Shown: piece after piece, positions 7,565-15,824 of the stretch
Numbering within the stretch: the first letter of the stretch is position 1
How the letters are laid out: every line of letters starts with the position of its first letter
NCBI GenBank assembly: GCA_018817515.1
Contig: JAHIUD010000091.1
Location: forward strand, 1-36,596
DNA: 36,596 bases
Origin: Pseudomonadota bacterium
Lineage (GTDB): Bacteria > Desulfobacterota > Desulfovibrionia > Desulfovibrionales > Desulfovibrionaceae
Reading direction: 5' to 3'
Notes under the pieces: generated by a model
What the model saw: the letters and a program-made list of their open reading frames with translations, nothing else
What the model was told of the DNA's origin: nothing
Databases searched by the model: none
Translations under genes and position numbers: made by a program

Positions 7565-8601
7565 TATCCTTTCTCTTTCTCTTGCCCCACGCCCAGAGCT
7601 GCCCACAGGTTGGGGGTTTGGGCGGCGAGGCTGAAGCGTTGTTCAGCGGTTTGGCGTGCGGCCCAGGCCATGCGTTCCAGCAGGTCCTGGTCGCTGGCCA
7701 GGCGCAGGATGTATTTGGCCCAGTCGCCGGGCTGACGGACGAGAAAGCCGTCCATGCCGTGGTGGATGATCTCTTTGTTGAAGCCCACGGCCGAGGCTAT
7801 GGGAACGACGCCGGTGGCCATGTATTGCAGGATTTTGAAGCCGCATTTGCCGCGCGTGTATTCGTCGTCGGTGAGCGGCATGAGCCCGCACTGGAAGCCG
7901 CGCAGCTGGTCGGGCTCCAGAGTGGGGCTCCAACGTTCGAAGCGCACCAGTTCTTCTAGTTCGCCCTGATAGGGCTTGTCGGCCACCACGCGGATGTCCA
8001 GGCCATCCTGGTGCGGTGCGAGTTCGCGCAGGACTTCCGGCAAAAACCAGAGGTTGCCGGAGGTGCCCATCCAGCCCACGCGGAAGGGCGGCACGTTGGC
8101 TGCGTCGGGCGGGGCCGGGGTGTATTTGCGGGTGTCGATGAGCGTAGGCAGGATGAAGATGTTTGGCTGGTGCTCGCGGGCGCGCTCGGCCAGGTAGTTG
8201 TTCCCGGCGACGACGAGGTCCACGCGCGCGCAGGTTTCGGCGAAGCGCCGGGCGATCTTGGCCGACTTTTCGGCCATGCCGGGCTGGCCGATCTCCGCCG
8301 GGTGCAGGGCCCAGAGCGCGTCGTCCACGTCGTAGGCCAGGCGCTGGCAGCGGCGGCGGATGAGCGCGAGTTCGAACGGCGCGAAGAGCTTCTGCTGGAT
8401 GACGATGACCCGGGCGCGCGGCAGGGTCAGCAGGAACAGCAGGCGCTTGTGGATGGCCTTGGGCGCGCGCCTCCAGCCGATGGCCAGGCCCGTCTCCCGG
8501 CCCGCCTCCACAAAGGGCAGCACGCGGAAGCGCACGCTGGGCAGGGTCTCGCCCGAGGGTGTGAGGAAGAGGACGTCGAGGATGTTTTCTGGCGTGCTCA
8601 C
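7564..8601 (-). CDS. Glycosyltransferase, GT4-like
   Basis: This 345-residue protein has a GT-B fold. Its C-terminal half shows VGWMGTSGNLWFLP and the sugar-nucleotide-binding region LTDDEYTRGKCGFKILQYMA, then GVVPIASAVGFNKEIIHHG. The N-terminal half carries YDVDDALWALHPAE, typical of one group of GT4-like enzymes in polysaccharide loci. The GTG start at 8601 overlaps the preceding glycosyltransferase stop as GTGA, so the two are coupled. It probably adds a sugar to a surface polysaccharide or glycolipid at the cytoplasmic face of the membrane; donor and acceptor are unknown. Reading further upstream in this frame only shadows the other gene. Confidence 0.88.
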   Translation of the reverse strand: MSTPENILDVLFLTPSGETLPSVRFRVLPFVEAGRETGLAIGWRRAPKAIHKRLLFLLTLPRARVIVIQQKLFAPFELALIRRRCQRLAYDVDDALWALHPAEIGQPGMAEKSAKIARRFAETCARVDLVVAGNNYLAERAREHQPNIFILPTLIDTRKYTPAPPDAANVPPFRVGWMGTSGNLWFLPEVLRELAPHQDGLDIRVVADKPYQGELEELVRFERWSPTLEPDQLRGFQCGLMPLTDDEYTRGKCGFKILQYMATGVVPIASAVGFNKEIIHHGMDGFLVRQPGDWAKYILRLASDQDLLERMAWAARQTAEQRFSLAAQTPNLWAALGVGQEKEKG

Positions 8602-9755
8602 GGGCGAATCCCTTTTTGGGTCAGCAGGTCGCGCACCATGTCGAGGTATGGCGCAAGCCCGCAGGGCCGGTCCTCGGGCCAGACAAACGTTGGGCGGCCT
8701 GCCGCGTGGGTCGGTTCGGCGGCGGCATCCTGGATGAGCCGGGCCAGACCCTCGGCGTCGGCCGGGTCGGCCAAAATGTGGCGGGGCGGCACGAATACGG
8801 CGCTGCCGTTGCGCGAGCTGGAGATGGACGGCAGGCCGCAGGCCAGGGCCTCCAGCACGGCGTTGGAGCAGGCGTCGTAGTAGGTCGGCAGGGCGAAGAC
8901 GTCCGCCGCGCCGTAGAAGCCCTGCATGTCGCTGACCTTGCCCGCGAAGCGCACGCGGTTCGCAACGCCGAGCTCCCGCGCACACGCCAGCCAGCGCTCC
9001 GGCCCGCGCCCACCGGCCACGGCCAGCCGGAAGTTCGGCGGCAACAGCGTCAGCGCCCGGATGAGCGTGCCCACGCCTTTCAGGGCGAAATTCGTGCCGG
9101 CGGTGCAGACCACAACATCCGAGTCCGCGAGGCCCTGCCCGGCGCGCAGTTCGGCCCGGCGCTCGGGCGCTAGAGGCGCGAAGCGCGTCAGGTCCGGGCG
9201 GTTGTAGACCACGCTGACCCGCGCGGGATCAAGCGCCGGGTGGGCCTCAAGCAGCCAGTCGCGCACCAGGTCCGACACGCAGACCACCTGCTGGTTGCGG
9301 CTTTCGGGCGCGTCGAACTGGCGGGCTTCCAGCCAGGAGATCACGGCGGAGGAGGGCGAAAGGGCGCGGCGCAGGCGCTTGAAGGACCGGGCGAGGCCGT
9401 CCCCGTAGGCCGCCTCGGTGAGGCGGTTGAACACCGTCTGCGGCCCGCCGCCCACGCGCAGAATGTCCTGGCGCCAGGTGCGGCCCAGGCCGATGACCAC
9501 ATCATACCCCTCGCGCTCCAGCCGCCTGTCCACGGCCCAGGCGTACCAGAGGTTTTTGAGTGCGCGGCCCAGCGGCGGGCGGCCCAGCACCACCGGGGTC
9601 ACCCCGGCCGGAGGCGTGCCCTCGGCGCGGCCGCAGAGGAAGTCCACGCTGTGGCCCTGGGCGGCCAGGGCCTCGGCCAGACGCCAGCCAAAGCCCTCGG
9701 CGCCTCCGTAGAGGCCCAGGCGGGGCATGGTCAGGGCGATTCGGGCCTTGGGCAT
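8598..9755 (-). CDS. Glycosyltransferase family 4 protein, WaaG-like
   Basis: The product has 385 residues. The N-terminal domain begins ARIALTMPRLGLYGGAEGFG. The C-terminal domain has VVCTAGTNFALKGVGTLIRA and the GT4 signature ALPTYYDACSNAVLEALACG, in which the EX7E-type acidic residues fall. The overall pattern resembles lipopolysaccharide core glucosyltransferase WaaG/RfaG. The start is the ATG at 9755, preceded by CTGGAGAA. The downstream gene overlaps by four bases. Together the two genes suggest lipid A-core or surface-glycan assembly; the sugar specificity cannot be read. Confidence 0.88.
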   Translation of the reverse strand: MPKARIALTMPRLGLYGGAEGFGWRLAEALAAQGHSVDFLCGRAEGTPPAGVTPVVLGRPPLGRALKNLWYAWAVDRRLEREGYDVVIGLGRTWRQDILRVGGGPQTVFNRLTEAAYGDGLARSFKRLRRALSPSSAVISWLEARQFDAPESRNQQVVCVSDLVRDWLLEAHPALDPARVSVVYNRPDLTRFAPLAPERRAELRAGQGLADSDVVVCTAGTNFALKGVGTLIRALTLLPPNFRLAVAGGRGPERWLACARELGVANRVRFAGKVSDMQGFYGAADVFALPTYYDACSNAVLEALACGLPSISSSRNGSAVFVPPRHILADPADAEGLARLIQDAAAEPTHAAGRPTFVWPEDRPCGLAPYLDMVRDLLTQKGIRP

Positions 9756-9810
9756 GTGCGCAATTCTCCAGAAGGTCGGGTGGCCGCAGTCTTGAACGAA
9801 ATCGCCGCCT

Positions 9811-9839
9811 TTGACAAGCCGCGCACGGCTGGGGCATAG
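9811..9839 (+). promoter_or_regulatory. Candidate promoter for the PAP2 gene
   Basis: A consensus TTGACA (9811-9816) is followed at 17 bases by GCATAG, or at 18 bases by CATAGC. The -10 is poor, but the -35 is perfect and the position, about 55 bases before the ATG, is normal. It lies in the divergent region between the glycosyltransferase and PAP2 genes. Confidence 0.4.
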
Positions 9840-9893
9840 CCGGGGGGAGCCTGCTCGCATACGGCCCGCGCGCCAGGGCACAAGGAGTCCATC

Positions 9894-10502
9894 ATGTTTC
9901 TGACCCTTCCGGCAGACCACGCCCTGCTCCTTCTGCTGAACCAGGACTGGCGCGCGCCTGTGCTCGACCTGCTGCTGCCGGTGTTCTCCCTGCGCTCGGC
10001 GCTCTTCGCCCTCCTTTCCGTGCTCATGTTCTGGCGCTGCCGCAAGCTCGGCAAAAGCCAGACCCTGTACTTCATGCTGATGGTGCTGGCCATGGGAGTC
10101 ACCGATCTGGCCACAAACCAGGTCAAGCACGCCGTGGGCCGCCTGCGCCCGGAAAACGCCGTGGGCGGCACCTACCGCATGGAGTCTGAGCAGTGGCTGC
10201 GCCTGCCCGCCGACATGGCCCCGGACCGCGAACGCGGCACCAGCTTCCCCTCGGCCCACGCCGCCAACTCCGCCGCCCTGGCGTTCATGGCCGCCATGCT
10301 CTGGCCCCGCCTGCGCAAAGGCATCTGGGCGCTGCCTGTCCTCGTCGGCTGGTCGCGCATCTACCTTGGCAAGCACTACCCCACCGACGTCCTCGGCGGT
10401 TGGCTGCTCGGACTGCTCATGGGTTGGCTGTTCTGGCGGCTCTGGCAAGAAGTGGCCAGACGCTGGTGCCTGCAATTGCGCGCCGAACCGGCGGAAGAGT
10501 AG
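9894..10502 (+). CDS. PAP2-superfamily membrane phosphatase
   Basis: This 202-residue protein has about five membrane segments and all three acid-phosphatase motifs: KHAVGRLRP (Lys78, Arg85), SFPSAH (His122) and SRIYLGKHYPTD (Arg155, His161, Asp165). It should dephosphorylate a lipid phosphate such as undecaprenyl pyrophosphate or a lipid A phosphate, with the active site on the outer face of the inner membrane. AAGGAG at 9882-9887 fixes the start. Neighbouring glycosyltransferases support an envelope-glycan role; the exact lipid is unknown. Confidence 0.9.
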   Translation: MFLTLPADHALLLLLNQDWRAPVLDLLLPVFSLRSALFALLSVLMFWRCRKLGKSQTLYFMLMVLAMGVTDLATNQVKHAVGRLRPENAVGGTYRMESEQWLRLPADMAPDRERGTSFPSAHAANSAALAFMAAMLWPRLRKGIWALPVLVGWSRIYLGKHYPTDVLGGWLLGLLMGWLFWRLWQEVARRWCLQLRAEPAEE

Positions 10503-10510
10503 GGGAGCTG

Positions 10511-10658
10511 CCTCCGGCGGCCTGGGGCGCTGCCCCTTGGACCCCGCCGTGGGCCTGGGCTAGGGCGGCGAGCGCGAATGCGTCGGCTTGGCTTGGCCTT
10601 GGCAATGCACGCGGGTTTTCCGAGGGGGGACCCTCGAAAAGGCCGCGCGCGGTTGGCC
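10511..10658 (+). repeat. Dispersed 3'-end repeat element, copy B
   Basis: It starts eight bases after the PAP2 stop with CCTCCGGCGGCC, followed by a GGGGC-GCT-GCCCC hairpin, GACCCC, GGGCCTGGGC and the block GGCTTGGCCTTGGCAATGCA. The long hairpin is imperfect here (arms about 10607-10627 and 10631-10650) but keeps the TTTT/AAAA positions. The conserved tail GGTTGGCCC runs into TTTTTT, so this copy could end transcription. Confidence 0.75.
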
Positions 10659-10702
10659 CTTTTTTGAGCCTTGGCCAAGAACCCAAGGTGCTCTCCCATG
10701 AT

Positions 10703-10763
10703 CCCCACAAGCCGAAAGGGCTGTTTCAGCAGGGACCCGAAACAGCCCTTTCGGCTTGTGGGG
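10703..10763. terminator. Perfect 25-bp hairpin between convergent genes
   Basis: The arms 10703-10727 and 10739-10763 are fully complementary and enclose an 11-base loop. The core reads GCCGAAAGGGCTGTTTC. It sits between the PAP2 gene (plus) and the DegT-family gene (minus, ending at 10774), so it would fold in transcripts from either side. No U-tract follows on either strand. A sister hairpin with compensatory changes lies at 19842-19886. Confidence 0.75.
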
Positions 10764-10773
10764 GCTAAGAGAA

Positions 10774-11946
10774 TTAACCGAGCGCCTGGGCAATGAGGCC
10801 GCAGATGCGGTCCTGGTCCTGTGCCTCCAGATAGGGATGGAAGGGCAGGCTCAGCACCCGCTGGCAGAGGTCGACGGTCACGGGCAGGTCCGCAGCCTGA
10901 TAGCCCAGCTTCCGGAAGGCCGCTTGGGTGTGCAGCGGTCGGGGGTAGTAGATGGCTGTGGGCACGCCAGCCTCCTTGAGATGCGCGGCTACGGCATCCC
11001 GCCGGGCGTTGTCATCGAAGCGGAGTGTGTACTGCGCCCAGGCGCTGAGCACATTGGCTGCCACCTTGGGCGCGGTGACGCCGGAAGGGGCCTCCAAGCC
11101 CTGGGCATAGCGCGCGGCTATGCGTTGGCGTGCTTCGATTTCCGCAGGCAACGCGAGCGCCTTGGGCAGCATGATGGCCGCCTGGAGGGTATCCATGCGT
11201 GCGTTGAGTCCGATGCGCACGTTCTCGTACTTGTCGTCGCCTTTGCCGTGCACACGCACGGAGCGCAGCTTCTCGGCCAGGTCGTCGTCATCGGTGAACA
11301 CGGCCCCACCGTCGCCGTAGCAGCCCAGCGGCTTGGCCGGGAAAAAGCTGGTGGCCGCCACATCGCAGCCCAATCCGCACACCGGCTTGCCGTGGTACGA
11401 ACCGCCGAAGGCCTGCGCCGCGTCCTCCAGCACCAGCAGCCCGTGCTTATGCGCGAGGGGCAGAATGGCGTTGTAGTCCGCAGCGGCACCAAAAAGATCC
11501 ACCGGAATAACTGCGCGGGGCTTGAGCCGACCCTCGTGCGCGTGGCGTGGCAGGGGGTGCAGGGTCGGGTTCGAGGTTAGCACGGCCTGAATGGCGCGCT
11601 TAAGCGCTGCCGGGTCCATGTTGAACGTGACCGGGTCGCAGTCCACGAACACTGGTGTGGCGTGGGTGAGGGCGACCACCTCTGCCGTTGCGAAAAAGGT
11701 GAAGGAAGGCACGAACACGGCGTCGCCGGGGCCGATGTTCCAGGCCATAAGTGGCATGAGCAGGGCGTCCGTGCCGGACGAGCAGGTGATGCAGTGCCGG
11801 GCCTGGGCCTGCGCCGCCAGGATGGCCTCCAGTTCTGCGACTTCCGGCCCCATGATGAATTTGCCATGGGCCAGGACCGCATCGATGCGCTGGCGGATGG
11901 CGGGTTCAAGCAAGCGGTATTGGGCTTCAAGGTCGATGAATTTCAT
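10774..11946 (-). CDS. DegT/DnrJ/EryC1/StrS sugar aminotransferase, WbpE-like
   Basis: The 390-residue protein is a PLP-dependent sugar aminotransferase. It shows GKFIMGPEVAELE, CSSGTDALLMPLMA, the PLP-binding LLVLEDAAQAFG, and the Schiff-base lysine in SFFPAKPLGCYGDGG (Lys205). The overall pattern closely follows Pseudomonas WbpE as I recall it, which aminates a UDP-3-oxo-N-acetylglucosaminuronate to build a diacetamido-uronic acid for O-antigen. No partner dehydrogenase or acetyltransferase of that pathway is in the window, so the substrate is inferred. The start at 11946 follows a GGGTGG stretch. The 85 bases upstream to the next gene show no clear promoter. Confidence 0.88.
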   Translation of the reverse strand: MKFIDLEAQYRLLEPAIRQRIDAVLAHGKFIMGPEVAELEAILAAQAQARHCITCSSGTDALLMPLMAWNIGPGDAVFVPSFTFFATAEVVALTHATPVFVDCDPVTFNMDPAALKRAIQAVLTSNPTLHPLPRHAHEGRLKPRAVIPVDLFGAAADYNAILPLAHKHGLLVLEDAAQAFGGSYHGKPVCGLGCDVAATSFFPAKPLGCYGDGGAVFTDDDDLAEKLRSVRVHGKGDDKYENVRIGLNARMDTLQAAIMLPKALALPAEIEARQRIAARYAQGLEAPSGVTAPKVAANVLSAWAQYTLRFDDNARRDAVAAHLKEAGVPTAIYYPRPLHTQAAFRKLGYQAADLPVTVDLCQRVLSLPFHPYLEAQDQDRICGLIAQALG

Positions 11947-12031
11947 GTGACCACCCGATATTGTTGATGGTGTCATGTGCCAAGGTGGGGATTCTCGTAC
12001 TCAGCCAAGGTCGATGCCCTGCCACCGGAGG

Positions 12032-12733
12032 TTATCCCTCTTCCGCTTCTTCCAGGTCCATGCCTTCGCGTTTGTAGGCGCGGTACACGGACATGCCGAG
12101 CCAGGCCGAGGCGGCCAGCAGGGTCACGCTGACGCCGATGGACAGGACGCGGCCCAGGGTTGATTCCGCGCCCAGGCCAGCGCCGAAGATGGCGAACACG
12201 AGGCTTTGCGGCAGGTAGCCCAGGGCCGAGCCCAGGATGAAGTAGCGCGCCGGGATGCTGGTGACGCCCGCAGCGATGCTGGTGAGCAGGTTGTGCCCCA
12301 CGGGCAGCAGGCGGATGGCCAGCGAGGTGCGGACGGGGCCGGTGCGCAGGAAGGCGTCGAGCTTGGCGGCGCGTTTGCCGAAGCGCGCCAGCACGAAGTC
12401 GCGGCCCAGGTAGCGGGCCACGCTGAAGTCCAGGGCGCAGCCAAGCGCGGTGCCCAGCGTGGCCAGAAGCGTGCCCCAGAACCAGCCGAAGGCGTAGCCG
12501 CCGAGGAAGGCCGTGAGCTGCCGGGGAACGCCCAGGCTGGTGGCCAGGCCCGTGACGCCGAGGAAGAAAAGCACTCCGGCGATGCCGTTGCCCTGCACCT
12601 GGGCCAGGATCCACTGGCGGTCGGTGAGGTGTTGCTCCAGGCCCAGGTTGCGCGCCAGCAGGATGAGTCCGCCGAAGACAGCCAGCATGGCCAGGCCCTT
12701 GAGCACGGGCTTGAGGCCGCTTGGGTTACTCAC
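12032..12733 (-). CDS. TVP38/TMEM64 (VTT/DedA-type) membrane protein
   Basis: The 233-residue protein has five or six membrane segments and the VTT-domain pattern: GVPRQLTAFLGGYAFGWFWG, a GCALDFSVARYLGRDFV helix, then AIRLLPVGHNLLTSIAAGVT and FILGSALGYLPQSLVFAIFG. This superfamily is linked to lipid translocation across membranes; the specific role here is unknown. It starts with GTG at 12733, eight bases inside the end of the preceding gene, so the two are co-translated. The acidic tail EEAEEG is cytoplasmic by charge. Confidence 0.85.
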   Translation of the reverse strand: MSNPSGLKPVLKGLAMLAVFGGLILLARNLGLEQHLTDRQWILAQVQGNGIAGVLFFLGVTGLATSLGVPRQLTAFLGGYAFGWFWGTLLATLGTALGCALDFSVARYLGRDFVLARFGKRAAKLDAFLRTGPVRTSLAIRLLPVGHNLLTSIAAGVTSIPARYFILGSALGYLPQSLVFAIFGAGLGAESTLGRVLSIGVSVTLLAASAWLGMSVYRAYKREGMDLEEAEEG

Positions 12734-13100
12734 CTGTGGCGTCCCCGCGTTTGGCCGCGCGTTTGGCCGCGCGCCGTTCGCGTCTGCTCAGGCCGGCCAG
12801 GTCCGGGTCCTCGGAGTCGGGGCCTTGATTCCCACGGGTGCTGGTGATGAGGCAGTAGCCCAGGAACAGAGCCAGGCCTTGCGCCACGCCGAAGACCAGG
12901 TCCAGCTGGATGTAGGCGTACCAGACGCCTGCCCCGGTACCCAGGAGCAGCGGGATGAGTGGCCAGCGCGGGCGGCGCGTGCTGATCTGCGGCAGGCCGA
13001 AGAGTCCCCGCCAGAGCACGGCCATGACGGCCACGAGCTGCATGAGCACGGCAAAGGAGATCAGCTGCGTGGGCAAGGGCACGTAGACGGTGTTGGGCAT
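12726..13100 (-). CDS. Small integral membrane protein, possibly LABN-like
   Basis: The product has 124 residues with three predicted membrane segments: LISFAVLMQLVAVMAVLW, LIPLLLGTGAGVWYAYIQ and LVFGVAQGLALFLGYCLI. A basic cytoplasmic tail follows (SRRERRAAKRAAKR). The last two segments recall the lipid A biosynthesis N-terminal (LABN) domain, but this is a weak resemblance and I do not assign a function. The ATG at 13100 has AAGGAG six bases upstream. It precedes and overlaps the VTT-protein gene, so both may act in the envelope. Confidence 0.75.
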   Translation of the reverse strand: MPNTVYVPLPTQLISFAVLMQLVAVMAVLWRGLFGLPQISTRRPRWPLIPLLLGTGAGVWYAYIQLDLVFGVAQGLALFLGYCLITSTRGNQGPDSEDPDLAGLSRRERRAAKRAAKRGDATGE

Positions 13101-13126
13101 GGTGACTCCTTGGCGGGGGGGCGGTG

Positions 13127-15700
13127 TCAGGCGCGGCTGCGCGCCTCGGCCTTGAGCGCGTCTTCGTGGCGGCCCTGGCGGTTCAGCGAAAGCACGAGGG
13201 TATCCCAGAATTCCTGGCGTTCGGGCATGAGGGCTGCGGCTTGGCGGGCCAGCACCTCGGCGATCTGCGGATCTTCGGTGCCGTCCAGGTACAGCCGCGC
13301 CAGCATGTGCAGGGCGTGGGCGTCGTTGTGGTTGGCCGAGAGCGCCAGGTGCAGGCATTCGCGGGCGCGCGCCGCATCGCCCTGGGCCAGGGCCACGCGG
13401 GCCAGGGGGCGCAGGGCTGCGGCCTCGGTGCCGGGCATTTCCAGGGCCTTCTGGTAGAGGTCCTCGGCGGAGGACAGGTCCCCCGCGGCCTCGGCCAGGG
13501 TGCCCAGGCGCACCAGGCTGAAGCCGTGGCCGGGGTCAAGGGAGAGGCAGCGCTCGTAGGCCTTGCGGGCGCAGGAGGTCTCGCCCAGGCGCTGGCAGGC
13601 CCAGCCCAGGTTGTAGTGGGCCATGACGTTGTCGTCCTCTGCGGCCACCACCTGCTCGAACTCACGCCGGGCCAGGTCGGCCTTGCCCATCTGGGCGTAG
13701 CAGATGCCGAGTGAGTTGCGCGCCAGGGCGTTGTCCGGATCGGCCAGGAGCGCCAGCTTGAACTCCTCCACGGCGGCGTAGAGGTCGCCCTCCACGAACA
13801 GGCGGTCGGCGGAGACGTTGAGCGAGAGGCTGTCGAACATGGCCACGCGCGGGGCGGGCAGCAAGAGGGCGTGCTCCAGGCCCTTGCGCGCGCAGTCCAG
13901 CGCGTCGGCCTTGGCCAGGTGCAGAAAGGGGTGCCGGGCCAGACCCACGGCCAGGTCCAGGCCAAGCTCGGCCGAGGCCTGGCGGCAGAGCTCCAGGGCG
14001 CGCCGCTCCATCTCCGCCGGGTCGACGCTAGGCAAAAAGTGCGCCAGTCCGCCCAGGCCGAAGCGCCCGCCAGCGGCCCGAGCGGGCTTGTCGCCTTGGC
14101 GTGCGGGCTTGTCGCCTTGGAGTGCGGGCTTCGCGTCCGAATCTGCCAGAAAGATGCGTTCGGCCAGGGCGGCCACCTGGGCCACCTGCGCGTCCAGGCG
14201 CTGCTGGAGCCCGCCGGCGCGCGCCCCCAGGCCTTCGCCCGGCTGTTCCGGGTGCGCCTCGGTGTGCCCCGTTCCCTGTGTCGGCCCCTGCGCGCCCCCC
14301 TGTGACGACCCCTGCGAGGGCAGAATGCGCGTGAGCGCCACGCAGAAGTTGTCCGAGCGGGCGCGGGCGCGGGCGAAGAAGGCGAGAAAGTCGCGGTAGC
14401 CGTAGAGCCCGGTGAGCAGGTCGCGGCTGGCCGCGGCCAGGCCGTCGCAGGCGGACTCGGAGGCGAAGAGGCTGTCGCGCTCCTGGATCAGGGTCAGCCG
14501 GTCTCCGGGCTGGGGAACCCAGGTGGGGTCGCCAGCGTGAAGCACCTCGGCGAAGGCCATGTCCTCCTGCACCTCGGAGAGCACGATCTCGCCCTTGTAC
14601 AGGGTGGGCGAGCGGCCAAGCAGGCGCTCGTCCTCGGACAGGTGGGCCTCGATGGTGCGCTCCTGGCGGGGCGACCAGATCAGGTAGCGCAGACCCTCCT
14701 GGGCGCCCACGCTGCGGCCCAGGCCCACGGCCAGGCGCTGCATGGGCAGCACTTCGAGGATGCGCCCGCCGGTCTTGACGATGTCGCCGAAATTGAAGAC
14801 GCGGTTGCGGCCATGGTCCTTGCTGGTGGCCACGGCCTTGCCCGCCGCGCGCAGGAGGATGCGCGCCTGTTCGCGCGGTGTGCGCTGGAACTGGCGGCCG
14901 CGCAGGCTCTGGGGATAGTTGGCGAAGCCCAGGCTGGCCGAGACGCTGATGTTGTCGCCGGTGACCTCGTCCTGGAAGCTCAAGGCGGCGATGGCCTTGC
15001 GCACGGTTTCCGCCAGCTCCAGGCAGGTCTTTGGGCTGGCGTCGGGCACGAGCAGGGCGAAGGTGTCGTTGTGGATGCGCGCGCTGGTGACGTGGCGCGG
15101 GCAGGTGGCGGCGATGGCCCGGCCCACCTGGGCGTTGATATGATCGCCCACGAGGTAGCCGTAGCGCTCGTTGATCCACTGGAAGGAGTCGAGGTCGAGC
15201 AGGATGACGCCCAGCGACGCGCTGAAGCCCTGCAGCTCCGGGTCGGAGCGCCCCCCTGTGGTGGCCTGCAGGCTGTGCTGGATGAGGTCGATCTCCTGGG
15301 CCAGGCTGCCCACGAAATGGTCGCGGCTGGACAGCCCGGTGAGGGCGTCGGTGACGCTGCGCTTGTAGAGCAGGAGTTTCTCCAGTACGCAGGTGGCCAG
15401 ATGCTGGAGCAGGGGCGGCAGGGCCTTTGGCGCGCGGAGGCGCACCCCGCGCCCCACGAACACGCCCAGGGTCTCGCCGTGCAGGATGAGCGGCAGCACC
15501 AGCTCGCGGGCCTTGTGGTCGTAGCTCAGCGCCGGGCAGCCTTCGTCCCCGCGCGGGAAGAACAGCGAGTATGACGCGAAGGCCAAAAACTCGTTGATGC
15601 CCTCCTTGAGGGCGTGCTCCAGGTCGATCAAGTCCTGCCGGGTCAGGCTTACGGCCCTGTCGGCTGCGGTGGGGGCGAAGATGTTGGCTGGCGAGCGCAT
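13127..15700 (-). CDS. Large GGDEF-like/TPR protein with degenerate cyclase motif
   Basis: The protein has 857 residues if it starts at ATG 15700; longer versions would run antisense into panC. An N-terminal GAF-like region (about 15-110) precedes a GGDEF-type domain: DALTGLSSRDHF, LLDLDSFQWINERYG, and at 210-214 HNDTF where GGDEF is expected. Three of the five signature residues are changed, so diguanylate cyclase activity is unlikely. A second cyclase-like start, DLLTGLYGYRDFLAFFARA, follows near residue 430 and is broken by a Gln/Gly-rich linker with a small QGDKPAR repeat. The C-terminal third holds about five TPRs. It probably acts as a c-di-GMP effector or scaffold; this is inference. 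Confidence 0.82.
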   Translation of the reverse strand: MRSPANIFAPTAADRAVSLTRQDLIDLEHALKEGINEFLAFASYSLFFPRGDEGCPALSYDHKARELVLPLILHGETLGVFVGRGVRLRAPKALPPLLQHLATCVLEKLLLYKRSVTDALTGLSSRDHFVGSLAQEIDLIQHSLQATTGGRSDPELQGFSASLGVILLDLDSFQWINERYGYLVGDHINAQVGRAIAATCPRHVTSARIHNDTFALLVPDASPKTCLELAETVRKAIAALSFQDEVTGDNISVSASLGFANYPQSLRGRQFQRTPREQARILLRAAGKAVATSKDHGRNRVFNFGDIVKTGGRILEVLPMQRLAVGLGRSVGAQEGLRYLIWSPRQERTIEAHLSEDERLLGRSPTLYKGEIVLSEVQEDMAFAEVLHAGDPTWVPQPGDRLTLIQERDSLFASESACDGLAAASRDLLTGLYGYRDFLAFFARARARSDNFCVALTRILPSQGSSQGGAQGPTQGTGHTEAHPEQPGEGLGARAGGLQQRLDAQVAQVAALAERIFLADSDAKPALQGDKPARQGDKPARAAGGRFGLGGLAHFLPSVDPAEMERRALELCRQASAELGLDLAVGLARHPFLHLAKADALDCARKGLEHALLLPAPRVAMFDSLSLNVSADRLFVEGDLYAAVEEFKLALLADPDNALARNSLGICYAQMGKADLARREFEQVVAAEDDNVMAHYNLGWACQRLGETSCARKAYERCLSLDPGHGFSLVRLGTLAEAAGDLSSAEDLYQKALEMPGTEAAALRPLARVALAQGDAARARECLHLALSANHNDAHALHMLARLYLDGTEDPQIAEVLARQAAALMPERQEFWDTLVLSLNRQGRHEDALKAEARSRA

Positions 15701-15824
15701 GTGCGGTTGTCTACCCCGTGGCGGGCCGCAGCACAAGAGGTTGCCCGCCCGGCACCGGAAAAATCTGTGGACAGCGCCTGGCCTTCGTGCCATGCCTGAC
15801 TTCCCAAACGAGACCGAGAACCAT

